A stretch of DNA of 64,000 nt from contig NC_067396.1 in NCBI RefSeq assembly GCF_000165395.2, forward strand, positions 434,001 through 498,000, written 5' to 3'. Made by a program: the position numbers and the translations under genes. Positions within the stretch are counted from its first letter, which is position 1. Each line of letters starts with the position of its first letter. Shown here piece by piece: positions 22,307 through 33,900 of the stretch. This DNA is from Babesia bovis T2Bo. Taxonomy: Eukaryota; Apicomplexa; Aconoidasida; Piroplasmida; Babesiidae. The notes below the pieces were generated by a model. The model was not told the origin of the DNA. It saw nothing but the letters and a program-made list of their open reading frames with translations, and did no database searches.

Positions 22307-23896
22307 ATGTACGTCTTCTTTTATGCACTGGAGCTCTGGCATCTTATGGTTGCGTTAAGCGCGGTAATTATCACACAATCTAAATGCGTTAATGTCTACT
22401 ATAGCAACAACAACGTCCATACGGGTAAGTATGATCACATGAGTTCATATGCATCAGGGGCGCTGTTATATAATGATGGTTTCCTAAGGCGCCATGATAC
22501 ACTACCAAGTGTAGGATTTATCGCAAACGGGCGCACCGCTAACAGTTTTGCTCCTGATCACCACCACGGAATCGACATTGAAACTTCTATAAACCCTGGT
22601 GGATACCAGGATCAATATAAACAGTCCTCAGGGAAGCGCGGATTCAGGGTATTACTTAGCATTCGAAAGTTGCGAAAGATCAAACGTCGTAAAATTAATC
22701 GCATGAATAAAGATATCGAGCTTTACCGAAGGGTTAAAGAGAGGCGTTTAAAAAACCCTAATCGCTTGATTGATATCCGCAAGGTCAACTTTATCAATGA
22801 TAAGTGCAACCCTCAGCTTATGAGACTACCAGTCTCGCCATTGGTTGACCTGAATGGCATTGTCCCTTATAAAACAGTACCGGAAATGACTTCTCAAGTA
22901 CCGTTTAACCCGGCACCTGTTTTACTATCACTCGGATACAAGTTCAAACCGCGTGGCAAGAGCAAGTATGAGCGTTTTTGTGAACCGTATCCCATGGACG
23001 AAGTGCTACAGGTGATGGACGCACGTAGCCTTGGTGCCATAAGTCGCATGTCAGGTAAATATAAAATCACTGGTGATGGTACTAGGATGCCTACACCTAT
23101 GGACAGTCAGCCTGTACCTCCTGGTGCTAGTGTAGGTAAGGGCTATGGATTCGGACTCGCCAAGAAACCTGAACCCAAACGCAAGCCTATGCCATTATCT
23201 ATTTTCGACCCCTACAAACCAGAGGAGAGCCACCTAGTTGATACCTTGGATGAAGTAAATCAGCTTCGAAGGGAGGCGTTAGACTACGTCGAACGCCTAG
23301 TGAAGCCGTTGATGCCGAAGTCCAAAAACGCCAGTAAAGGGAAGATGGGCTCAGATAACAAGTCTGGTACCCCTAAACATGATGAGATCCCTACGGACGG
23401 TATTAAAGTACCGTATTTGGATGACGCTTGTAACGAGGGTGATATCATGCGAAACCCTCGTTATTTGGGTGAGTACCGCAACAAATACTGGATACATCCA
23501 TTCTATGGCAATGCCACAATGCCAGGTGAAGAGAGGCGTTTAGTAGAGGAACACAACCGTGCTCATCCCGACAAGCCCCTGGTATACGAGGAATATAAAG
23601 TCGACATCATATACTGTCACTCCAACGGTACTATAGTATACCTTGGGGAGAACCAGGAGCCATATACCAACGAGGCTGACGATTTTGTTCTAGAGGGCGA
23701 GGACCCTAGGGAACCACGTTTTGTCATACAGGCTTCCGCAGGTTTTATAAAGGAAGAGGGTCTCCAGATAGGACAGATCCTACCACTGGTTGACAGTGAC
23801 ATGCGCAGGCGCTACTACGACAACATTTTCTTCATGCCCAAGAGTTTGCGCAAACTCTACCCTGTTCATCTACCTGATGGGCGCCCGATAGAATGA
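22307..23896 (+). CDS. Secreted or organelle-targeted hypothetical protein, 529 aa
   Basis: This single-exon protein starts with a hydrophobic segment typical of a signal peptide (YALELWHLMVALSAVIITQS), followed by a His/Asn/Ser-rich leader and a strongly basic region (FRVLLSIRKLRKIKRRKINR, YRRVKERRLKNP). The rest is soluble and conserved-looking (VNFINDKCNPQLMRLPV, YRNKYWIHPFYGNATMPG, VDIIYCHSNGTIVYLGEN, MPKSLRKLYPVHLPDG). A signal peptide followed by a basic stretch is compatible with apicoplast import, and basic-plus-folded composition would fit a plastid ribosome-associated protein. Both are inference only. I do not recognise a named family. There are no internal membrane segments. Confidence 0.72.
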   Translation: MYVFFYALELWHLMVALSAVIITQSKCVNVYYSNNNVHTGKYDHMSSYASGALLYNDGFLRRHDTLPSVGFIANGRTANSFAPDHHHGIDIETSINPGGYQDQYKQSSGKRGFRVLLSIRKLRKIKRRKINRMNKDIELYRRVKERRLKNPNRLIDIRKVNFINDKCNPQLMRLPVSPLVDLNGIVPYKTVPEMTSQVPFNPAPVLLSLGYKFKPRGKSKYERFCEPYPMDEVLQVMDARSLGAISRMSGKYKITGDGTRMPTPMDSQPVPPGASVGKGYGFGLAKKPEPKRKPMPLSIFDPYKPEESHLVDTLDEVNQLRREALDYVERLVKPLMPKSKNASKGKMGSDNKSGTPKHDEIPTDGIKVPYLDDACNEGDIMRNPRYLGEYRNKYWIHPFYGNATMPGEERRLVEEHNRAHPDKPLVYEEYKVDIIYCHSNGTIVYLGENQEPYTNEADDFVLEGEDPREPRFVIQASAGFIKEEGLQIGQILPLVDSDMRRRYYDNIFFMPKSLRKLYPVHLPDGRPIE

Positions 23897-24177
23897 ACCT
23901 CTAATGTTGTAAATATCAGCGATAGTGTATACAGTCTATCCTCGCGATAGAGTCACTAGTACTTTAACGGATACATCCACAAGACGATTGGTATGTGGGC
24001 TATAGTAGTATCTAATCCATAACAGCGGTATGCGACAGCATCAAGGATAGCTCCGTACAATGTATAGATACGTATGGATAGATAAAATCCTAGTTATAGG
24101 AATCTATTACACTCACTATATAACTAGAGACTATTGATTTACTGCATTGTTAGATCATATGAAAGATGGGCGTAACT

Positions 24178-25464
24178 TCACTCGATGTATACATCGCCTT
24201 CTATGTGTTTACCTTTGTATTGATCTAGGTTTTCCCCGCCATAGCTTATAGAAGGTGATATTTCAATTAGGCCCTCTTTGACGATAGCGCCGGCTGCTTC
24301 CAACCACTGTTTTGCTACCGCACTCATACGATGCTGTGCCGATAAAATGTTGGCGAAATCCCGATCTGCAAAATACTTAACTGGTGCAAACTGCATTTCC
24401 CGATTAACCTCTATACACACTAATTTCGTCGCAAATGCGAAAATATCAAATATAAACAGCTCCAGTGCATACCCGTATGTTTCCGTAGCATCACTTGATT
24501 TAGCTATCACAGATTTCATAGCTGCATGATATGGAAGCGATTCATATAATCTGTTATTTATCACCTTCTTGATAAATTGTGCTGAAAACAGATGGTCACA
24601 TATATTGCCATATATAGTGTTCGTACTATTCAGGAATGCAGCTGAATTCTCCGGTAACTTTTCTATTTCGCTATATTCAACGATCTGGGCATAGCTTCCT
24701 TTACAGAAAACACCAAGGTTCTCCTGCCCTCTTCTAACGACACACTTGTTCAGTACCTCCAGCCCTGGGAAACGCATGGACAGGCCTAGCAACTCAGGGT
24801 CAAGCGGTCTTGACAAAGCATTGTCTATAGCTATAACGTGTATCATTTTTAGCTTATCTACAATATACATGAACTCTGTGCATTTGGACAGTGCGTGGAA
24901 GACATCGCCGTTCCCCTTGGGGGACTCCATGAGAGTCCCCGAGTCACCTTCCGATGGTATAAAGTCATCAAAATTCAACGCAACATACGGCGCGGTATCC
25001 TGCTGGAACGTTATCACCTGGTCCTTATCAAGTCCGCAGAAGTTAACTGATGCAAGGTAGTTCCTTATATCATCATGGTTGAATTTGGATGTCAATATGA
25101 ATACCTTAGGTCTCGGCGCATCATGATCCAGCATATGTTCCAAGCGTCTAACACGCTCTAAATGTAGCTGTAGCAATGTCTTTTTGCGTATTGGCGATAT
25201 TGGCAGGAGTGCCTTGGGTAGCTCGTACCTCAATCTGGTGGCCAGGCCGCCTGAGAGTATCAACAGTGCATATCCCCCTTTATTCAGTTCTGTGATTCCT
25301 TCGTGGAATAATTGCGATCGTTCATCGGAATTAGGTTCTAGAATAACACAGTTATGTGATTCTTCCGTGTCTACGTTACTAAGTGAGACAGTTGGCAACG
25401 GTAAGAGACCAGGTTCTAATCGTGGCGATAGCGCTTCGCGCAGTAAGGCGCGATAATCAGGCAT
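24178..25464 (-). CDS. UAP1: UDP-N-acetylglucosamine pyrophosphorylase (UAP1-like)
   Basis: This UDPGP-family nucleotidyltransferase makes UDP-GlcNAc from UTP and GlcNAc-1-P, feeding GPI-anchor and N-glycan synthesis. It is a single exon of 428 aa. The nucleotide-binding loop is at ~65-90 (LLILSGGLATRLRYELPK), followed by KVFILTSKFNHDDIRNYL, ITFQQDTAPYVA, PKGNGDVFHALSKC, VIAIDNALSRPLDPELLG and LPYHAAMKSV, all typical of UAP rather than UGP. The loop reads GGLATRL, with Ala where many relatives have Gly. The start ATG at 25464 is the first in frame, directly after an in-frame TAA, and lies only 11 nt after the Kelch13 stop. Confidence 0.9.
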   Translation of the reverse strand: MPDYRALLREALSPRLEPGLLPLPTVSLSNVDTEESHNCVILEPNSDERSQLFHEGITELNKGGYALLILSGGLATRLRYELPKALLPISPIRKKTLLQLHLERVRRLEHMLDHDAPRPKVFILTSKFNHDDIRNYLASVNFCGLDKDQVITFQQDTAPYVALNFDDFIPSEGDSGTLMESPKGNGDVFHALSKCTEFMYIVDKLKMIHVIAIDNALSRPLDPELLGLSMRFPGLEVLNKCVVRRGQENLGVFCKGSYAQIVEYSEIEKLPENSAAFLNSTNTIYGNICDHLFSAQFIKKVINNRLYESLPYHAAMKSVIAKSSDATETYGYALELFIFDIFAFATKLVCIEVNREMQFAPVKYFADRDFANILSAQHRMSAVAKQWLEAAGAIVKEGLIEISPSISYGGENLDQYKGKHIEGDVYIE

Positions 25465-25475
25465 TTAAATATATA

Positions 25476-27404
25476 TTATATATCAAGTAATACAGTGCTG
25501 TGTCCGTATCTTGGGATAAGTAGCGCGGGACCTGCGTACAATGCACATTACGCGTCGGCGTACACATACCTTTTGACCACTCGTCAACTTCTGGTCGATA
25601 GAAGAACGTAGCATCTGAAACCTGTGTGTTTTGCCCTCCTGCGAGTAGCAGTGAGTCTCCGCAGCAGGTAAGTGAGGTGTCCATTACTTCCAATGGTGCC
25701 TCCATGAGGTACCTACTCGCTTGTCTACTTGAGTGCCACGTTTCCAGTGAGTTGTGTATGCTATGTTCGTTATCTATGCCTCCCAGTAGGTATATTTCAT
25801 TGTTATACGAGCATGCTGCTCCTGCGCTGCGTACTTTTAGCAGTGCTCCTGGCATAGTCTCCCACTTATTCATCTTTGGGTCGTACCTTTCCACGCTATG
25901 CAATCGTTCTCCACATGTGCCTCCCATGACGTACAACATATCATTTTGTACAGCTATCATGGGTGACGACCTTGGTGTATTCATGGGTGCCACTGGTATC
26001 CAATTTCTCATCCTGACGTCGTAGGATTCCACGGAGTCCAGTACGGCAGATCCATCGAATCCGCCTACACAGTATAACCGTTCACCCAATACGCATCCAC
26101 CGTTGTTGCGTCTAGCCTGTTTCAGCGATGCTACTGTTAGCCACGTATCTCTAAGTCTGTCGTACATCTCAGTGTCGCACAGTGCTTTGTAATCGAGGTT
26201 GTGTCCTCCGAATGCGTAGACAAAGTTGTTGAGTACCCCGGCTCCAAAGTACATCCTTGCGGTTTGCATGGGTGAACAGTTCCTCCAGCACATGGAGTCT
26301 CTGTCTAGCACTTCTACTGCATTCAGCGGTGAATGGGTATCATGTCCTCCGATACACAGCGCCAGTGGGTAGGGGCTGAATTTTATTTTATAATAGGCGG
26401 CTTCATTGATCAATGATGCGCTTTCAGACAAATCCCTTGGAGCTGGTAAGCACTCTGGGTTTCTCATGAAGTTGAGTATTACCCTGAATAGTTCGTAATC
26501 TCTATCCAGAAATATTCTACCCTGGCGATCACGGCCCACTTCATGCCTACCACTGACCAGGTTGGCTAGGAACGACGTTGGCTGTTTCGCTAGAGTGTGG
26601 CGTGAGGTCTCGAATACAACTCCTCCTACATTTATGTCTACCATGGTCTGCGTTGCGATCTTGCTGTCTAATACCTTCCTTTGGTCCTGTTCGAATAGTT
26701 CCACTCGTTGTCTTAATTTGGCAGACTCCAATTGCATATAATTTTCAAATACATCCTTTTCATGGTCTAATTTCTGTCGTTCTTCCTCTATCCGTCTTCG
26801 TGCTTCATTTCTTTCAAACTGTACGTGTTTAAGTTGTGATGCTACTTCTTGTCCATGTCTTCTTCGTTCATCCTGTGAATATTAACTCTTGTGTCGCATA
26901 ACTTACTGCAAGTTTTTCTGCCTCCTGGGCACGTTCACGCCTCATGCGCTCTATGAATGCTTTTCGTTCTGTTTGTAATTCATCTGCTGCGCGTAATAGG
27001 TCTTCTTTTTTCGTTCGTAGGGCTAGTTGTGCTTTGTTTAACCAACATACGAAGGTGCTACGCATGTCATTTACCATGATCTCAAAATCTGCTTCGTTCA
27101 ATTGTAGTTCATCACGTTCGGATAACAATCTAAGCTGTGCCACATCGCTAGATAATGAGTATGTACTGTCATCTCTATGTGACACATCTCCATGTATGGC
27201 TGCGATTGAATATGTATCGTCCATATCACCTGTTGAAGCAGGATCTTTGGACTCCATTGACGCGCCTGACCATCCTTTAAGTGTGACTAGTGAGTGTATA
27301 TCTAATTCAGAAGGTGCCCTTGACGACTCGTTCGAGGGCCAACTGGCTCTTACAAGTCCTTCTGGTATTGTATTCATGTTGTTATAGTGTGATCGTATGC
27401 ACAT
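25476..27404 (-). CDS. K13: Kelch13 (K13) orthologue, coiled coil + BTB/POZ + kelch propeller
   Basis: This is the orthologue of Plasmodium Kelch13, which acts at the cytostome/micropore collar in endocytosis; in P. falciparum its mutations give artemisinin resistance. Three exons (26907..27404, 25570..26872, 25476..25531), with introns of 34 and 38 nt, give 618 aa. A second in-frame Met at 27377 is possible. The order is: low-complexity N terminus, coiled coil (~90-230), BTB/POZ (~244-335, DINVGGVVFETSRHTL, FLDRDYELFRVILNFMRNP), then six kelch blades. The last exon supplies PALLIPRYGHSTVLLDI, closing the propeller as in Plasmodium. Near-identity to Plasmodium is seen in NTPRSS, MNKWE and GGIDNEH. 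The residue aligned to C580 is Ile. Confidence 0.95.
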
Positions 27405-27964
27405 CTAACGTTGCGGTATCGTTTGGATATGGATAAGTACAGCGGTTGGCCTTGCCTCGTGCGCCCTTAGGTAGGCGGACAGGTGAGAGTTCACTGGCCA
27501 CATTGTACCAACTACGTTTTATTACATTTCGTTATACACAGGAATTAATGGGTATTCCCAAATATACCATGTTTTTCAAGGGCCAGCAGTATAGACACAC
27601 TCTAGTACACATGAGATAATTCAGTCACAGCAGACCTTGGTATCAACGTATGATATCATATTTCATGTGTAAAGTACATTCAGCTTAGATCTGACGTTAG
27701 ATTGCCCTGATGTGTATTGAAATAGTGTTCTGCCTCACTTCGTGTCCAATCTTCCACGCATATAGTGCATTGTAAATCTTAGTGAGTCTAACATGTGGTC
27801 GCTATAATTATTTTTTCCAGTACATACAGATGTGTAACTTATGTTGTACTTATACAACTTCGTGTAGTCATGTATCTCCTTTCGTTTAGCCATACTAGCC
27901 AATTAGCAACGGGTACTACTTGCCACTAGGTAATATGCTAGCTATATTCAAATAAAGTACAAGC
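27405..27964. other. Intergenic region between VPS13 and Kelch13
   Basis: About 560 bp between two minus-strand genes: upstream of Kelch13 and downstream of VPS13. The + strand is T-rich (27841-27900: A 13, T 24, G 9, C 14). It should hold the VPS13 3' end and the Kelch13 promoter. No ORF of interest. Confidence 0.45.
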
Positions 27965-30900
27965 TCAAAGAGCTGATTCGCGCAACACTGAAATGAGTAG
28001 CGTGAAGTACAGTTGCGCGCGTTCCAAGTTTGGTAGTCTAACCACTTCTGCAAACATGCCTGAATTACTTCCTTCATGTTGTGTGATGGATTTGTTTGCA
28101 GCGGTAGACTCCATACTTGAGCATACCATGGTTTTGAAACCATCCTTACGTGCCGATTCGGGCTTGGGTGTTATTAGTGGCGACTTTATAATAGTACCTT
28201 GTGCCGGCATTTCGTCTATATGTCGCTCGTACTTGTCAATTGTTATACCCGCCAGATCAGCACTGAGGTATGTGCGATAGTAGCGATTAACTAGTGTTTC
28301 CCGGCGTCCACGTGGTGTAACGTTCTTGGTGAAGGCGCTACCCTGGCTTTGCAGTGCAGCAGCACCCTGCAACCTCATCAGTCCACGTTCGTTCGACGGG
28401 AATGTATCCTCCTCGGTTAGTCTCTTGAACAGTGCCATTGGTATAGACCCGCGGATAAATCTTGGCGGGTTAGTAGAATCCGATGTAACGTGTATAATAC
28501 GTATGTAGTAACTATCTCGTGAGAAGTGTTTGCGTGCTGCCTTGAATGTAGTTTCAACTTCGATCGAATCATCGTAGCGCATAGTCCCTGGTGTCTGGTA
28601 CTTCATAGCCGGTACCCGTATAACTTCGATACTACGTATGCATTTACTCTCGCAGGTCCACAGCACCTTGCGCCGGTGTATCAGACCTACGTGCGTCCTG
28701 TTGACCCAGAGATACGAAGTGAGTGCTGACGACGGCGTGCATACGGCAATAGGGCTAATCATTGACAGCTGCGCTGACAGCGCTGACCAGTGTGACGTTG
28801 CCGCTTGCATGGGATCGAACATCTTAAGCTTCATGTCTAGCGGGAGCAGTACCAACAACTCGTTAACACCGCTAACTTGCCTTGTTGCAGACATTGACCA
28901 TGACTCCAGGAAGTTGTACCTAATGGGCCCAGCCACCTGCAAGAGGTTAATCGACCGTTGTGGCCGTATTGCCGAGAGCATAGGCACCGAGTGTATTTGG
29001 TGCAGCAGCCCCTGGGAGAGCATTGAGACTCCATTGAGCAAGCTTGACACAGTCCCGAACGTGAGGCTGGCCATCGCCGATAACATTGAGCCTATTATGT
29101 GCACAGCCGAGAGCATTACCTCTCCATTTACAGTGCCAACAGTCTTGAGAGCTCCCCAAAAACGCATTAGTTGGTGTATAGGCTTAAAGGCGAAGTTACC
29201 CACGCTCACGTATAGGTTACGGCCTATTGACCGTCCCCCGAAGACCACGCCATCCATGACGTTGCTCGGCTGGTCAACACCTTTACCAAACGTATCTTGC
29301 ATCAGGAATACGGCATACCGATCTGAATTCAAGGCCAGTGTGTTGAATATGAGGTACCAACTTCCAGTCAACCTGTACAGCGCATCGGCAATACCCGAGA
29401 CTGCGCATACCCCAATGCGCGATACTGACCTGAACCACAGGAATACAGCTACCGGTGGTAGGTGCAGGTACTGCAGCGACTCCTTCATTATAGACGCCGC
29501 CTGGCATACACCATTGATCCAGTGGTGTACTACTATCTTCGGGTTACCGATAAGGTCCACTGCCCCCAGGACTTTGTATATCTGCTGCACGCCCTGTGTG
29601 ATGTACCTGATTATGAAATGACTTAACAACGCGTACGGCGTGCAGCATAACTCAAGCAGTGACTCCTGGGCGAGGATTATATTGGCATCGCTAATATGCG
29701 GCGTCCTCCTGACTATATGCATCAAGTGGCGTATTACCACGTTCTGCGCCTGTAAATCAGAGGAAAACCTTGATCCCGACCTTCTTATGTTTATCGCCAG
29801 GGCTATGCGTCCGACGTGTAGATTCGAGATGTTGTAACGGGTCCCCGTGCTCATGCTCTGGCTGAATTGGCTTTGCGCAACCTCCTTGAGTGGGTATTCA
29901 GCGGCATCAAAGTTACGTAGCCACGTGTCCACGTGGGCAAAAATGCCTACGTTAGCCGTGGTGAAGTACTCCGCTGTAACGTTAGTGAACCCGAATATTG
30001 CCACGAATTCATCTACCAGCAGCAATATCGACTGCCCTATGCGCGTATCCAGGTTAAGGCTTAGTGGCTCCAATTCAATCCTGCAGTCTGTAATCTCGCG
30101 TACACTGAAGTATTCATTGCCCCTGGTATTGAACGTAATGGTTATCACATGCCGGTCAGATTGGGAATCAATACCGCCATCGTGGGTCCCTAGGTGCAAA
30201 GCCCTGCCCTGTACACGTTGCTTCAGGTCGTAGGTACGTGCTGGCGACTGCCAGCTTGCCAGTGGCCTAAGCATAGTGGCGTAGCACGTTGAAGGATCGT
30301 GCACGTCCGATTGGATCCAGCCCATGGATAGGTTAAACAGGTGCTCGTCATTATCCAGGGTTACCTTGAATTTAATCAATGCCCCGGATATATACAGCAG
30401 CTCCTCTGTAACGTGCCCGCAGATAGCGAGACCCAGTCCCAGGACGTTAACCTCGAAGATGTAATCCCAGTTGAACAACCCAGTTTTACGTGTGCGTCCC
30501 TGAGGCTTACTTGTAGATGGTCTCGGCAGGGTCTCGAACAGCCGGTCTGACCCCCTTATCATTCGTTTGATACACTTGAGCAGGTTCGAGGGTTTCAGGG
30601 ATCCCAATACCGTAGTTCCACAGAACGTCGGTATGGCATCACGCACGGTAGTGACCAGCCGTTTCAGCTGTCGCCTCGGGGCGTAACCCATGTATCCCAC
30701 ATCATGCTGCACCGAGAGCTTATCTTTAAGAGCTGTGTATATATGTAGCAGCTGCAGCGGGTGTATACGATTTAACCTGAGGAACCCGCGAGTTGGTATT
30801 CTGGCGGCGGTGAAGTGCAACGTCTTCTGCCCAAAGGCAACGCAAGTCTGCGCCGTGAGCCTCATTGATATCACCGTGTTGCCATAACGCAACTGGAATA

Positions 30901-33900
30901 CCGCGCTGCATCGCATAGATTCCACACGGCTGAGATTGACTTTAAGGGACCCTTTGACCCGTACAGCCCTTTGGTTCAAGGAATTCTTGAGATTAAATGG
31001 GTTAATCAGGCTTTCCTGGATTTCGCCGCGTATTGCTCCGCCCACGGAATCGTTCTTTCTCCTGGCACCTTTGCCCATTTGGCCAACGAGCTGCTTGAAA
31101 GAACGCGGTCCTACATGGAACCTGCATATGAGCTTCTGTTCCTTCCCAGGGTCATAGCACGCAAAGTGTACCCCAACTCCGGCATAGCGCTCTGAAATCT
31201 CACCTGAAGCAGTACCTACTGCTGTTACAACTTCTCCGTAACCTGGTACACCCTGCTGTTCAACCCATAGGTCCAACCCAGTGGTGTTCAGTACAATCCA
31301 ATCCGACAGTGACGGTTTCATGAATCTGACTACTTTAGCGCCCCGGTGCATTCTAATTTCAGCTTCACACAACCCATAGTTTATTTTCTTGGCCACTCCG
31401 GAAATGTGGCGTTTCGGCTTATCTACCATCTGTGTCATGTTAGGGCTTGTGCTGACCGATGCCGGGTACCTGAATTGTATAACGTTGCTAGGCTTCAAGC
31501 TAATCCCCGATGACCAAATAGTAAACTGGTTGGGACTTGCAACATTTTGCGATAATTGCCCTTCATCTGAATAACTTGAAGGGTCGATTCCAGTGATCTC
31601 CACGACCAGCTCTCCCTTGCTCTGTGAGTGCAACTCAACAGTGGCTCCAGGCTCAACTATATACCATCCATTTCCCAGTGGAGTAGGCGTCACGTTACCC
31701 GGTGCGTAGATATCAGGCTCCCTGAGCCACAGTGGGTGTGAAAACTGGTTAGTCACAGTGGTTTGTGGTAGTATCTCTAAAACACTGGTCCTAAAGAACG
31801 GTGCAGGCGCCATCGATGTAGATATCAAGTAGTTAAGACGTGGGCATTCCGTGGTATCCGCGAAATCACATGTAGAAAACGCTAGATCTGGTAGCGTGAA
31901 CGTATTTGACATGACATGGGTCTCACTAGAACGGTCGAAGCTGAATATCCTGCGCCGTGCACGTTTAGGGTAGCTCTCGAAGTTAGGTATATGCCGCAAC
32001 GTAGTTTTGCGTATAGCCAGTTGGAGGCTGGTTGAGCTAAGATCCTGGCTTACCAGTGAACAGTTTTGCGCGGGTATAGTCTGCTTATACCTGCCGTCAC
32101 CACGACATAGCGATATTGGATAATCCAGCCAGTTAACAATCCACTTATCCACAAATATGGTGTATACGTACTGCGTACTCGCTAGGTAGCGCTTGACCAT
32201 GCAATTGCGTTCGTTAAACGGCTCGGTGGGTTTCTTACTTATTTCCACTGATACCACAAGCCGCCTCGGCGGAGCGCCACTGGCAGCTGGTGTCCTTGGC
32301 GTCGTGGGTATATCCAGGATTGCGCTGTAGGCTTCCTGGAACTTCGGTTGCATAGCGTCGAATACTAGGTTCGACTGGTCGATGGTGTCCGTTGGTGACT
32401 TGAGGTTGAACTCCCTGCTTACAAGTTCCTTTAACACAAACCTGCCGTACTTCATGTACCACGCAAACCTCGACCTGCTGCACGCTTTGATGAGTATTGG
32501 GTATAACGGCACATCTTCTATGCGCACTGCCTCGGGTGACCTGCATCGATTCAGGTAGTCGAACGTAGCAGGACTCAGTATCTGCACGTCGAAAGGCATC
32601 ATGTTTTCAATAACATGGCAGCTTTCTAGTGCAATCTCAAAGTGCCGTATCCCAGCACGGCCACTGGACTTCATACCGAACCTAGACCTTGATGAGGAAG
32701 TCACTTCAATGAGCGTTGAAGACAGGATTGACTTTGGGAATCGTTCATCTACCAAAGGGAGATCAATTGATAGCTTGGACTTCGAGTCACTCTCCGGCGG
32801 GCCGTTATCACGTGCTGATGACGGATGCTCAACGCGCATACGCCGCTTAAGCACTAGGCCGGTAACTGGTGTGGCATCCTTATCGGTTATAGTCGACAGC
32901 CGAGCGAAGGTCTGGGCCCTAACGACGTATGCCCCCTGGTTAGAGTCAGTACTTACAGACCCTGTATTTGCCTGTAACAAGAGGTCACCATTCAGTGGTA
33001 ACGGTATTTCAGGGCACACTGGAGGCTCAATTCCCGAACTCGACGCTATGGATATCGACTGTATTTCCTGAGATTCGTCTGGCGACTTCAAGTCAATCGA
33101 GCATAACGGCTCCAAGGGCTTGTGATCTGGTGACAGCGAGCCTGAATGTACTACATTGCTATCGCGATCGACGTCGCTGAGGTTAACTGAATGTGACTGG
33201 GACTTAACAATGGCCGCGGACGACATCGATTGGGTACGGAAGGTATCCCTTGCCTTACGGGTTATGTTGATATCCTGTACAAAACCAGTGTTCAAGTCGC
33301 AGGCAAATATATCATCCGGGTCCAGCTGGCCGACATTAACCCTGGCTACGTAATCTGGTATCGGCATCTTGATCCTCGGCATCTCGAAAGAGTGATACAG
33401 GTGGTGTGCCGATTTACTTGATAGAAGCACATCACCAATGAAAAACGGTTGCAAGGTAGACAAAAAGTCAAAACCGCGTCTGTCATGCTTGGTAATGCGT
33501 ATGCAGGTGTCCTGGGTATCAAGGTCTACGGGGAAGTCCTGCTGTAGGCATACGCATATGGTAGCCTCTGGCTCTATGGTCCACGCTAGTGGTATACTGA
33601 TCCTCTGGTTTTTGTAAGATAGCTCCGTCAGCAGTATATGCTGCAGCCTGAATTCCTGGGTACGAGACGACAGGTCATCCACTTTACCAGGTCCCATCAC
33701 ATGTGCTGGTGTCAGGTGCTTCATGGGAGCCCTGTTTTCCTGCATATTGGTCAATTGCTTGAACAAGTTGTTGCCCACACTCTTGACGACATCGATGGCC
33801 CTGTTGCACTCAACGGTTTTGCGCGATAGCGGGAACGCAGCTGTAAGCGGTGCGTTTAATGATAACCATACCAGGGACGAACTTGGGATGACCCTAGTTT

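Noticed and set aside
24178..27404. A Kelch13-UAP1 fusion gene
   Set aside because: Kelch13 ends with the conserved C-terminal strand and a TAA. UAP1 is in another frame with its own ATG and an in-frame stop just before it, and no splice site could bypass the stop without deleting the conserved Kelch13 end.
28638..29621. Long + strand ORF (327 codons) inside the VPS13 region
   Set aside because: It is antisense to the C-terminal VPS13 sequence, which has clear family character; its composition (Thr/Cys/Pro-rich, no domain) is that of a shadow frame. The many other antisense ORFs over VPS13, myosin A, DIS3 and the AP2 gene were rejected for the same reason.
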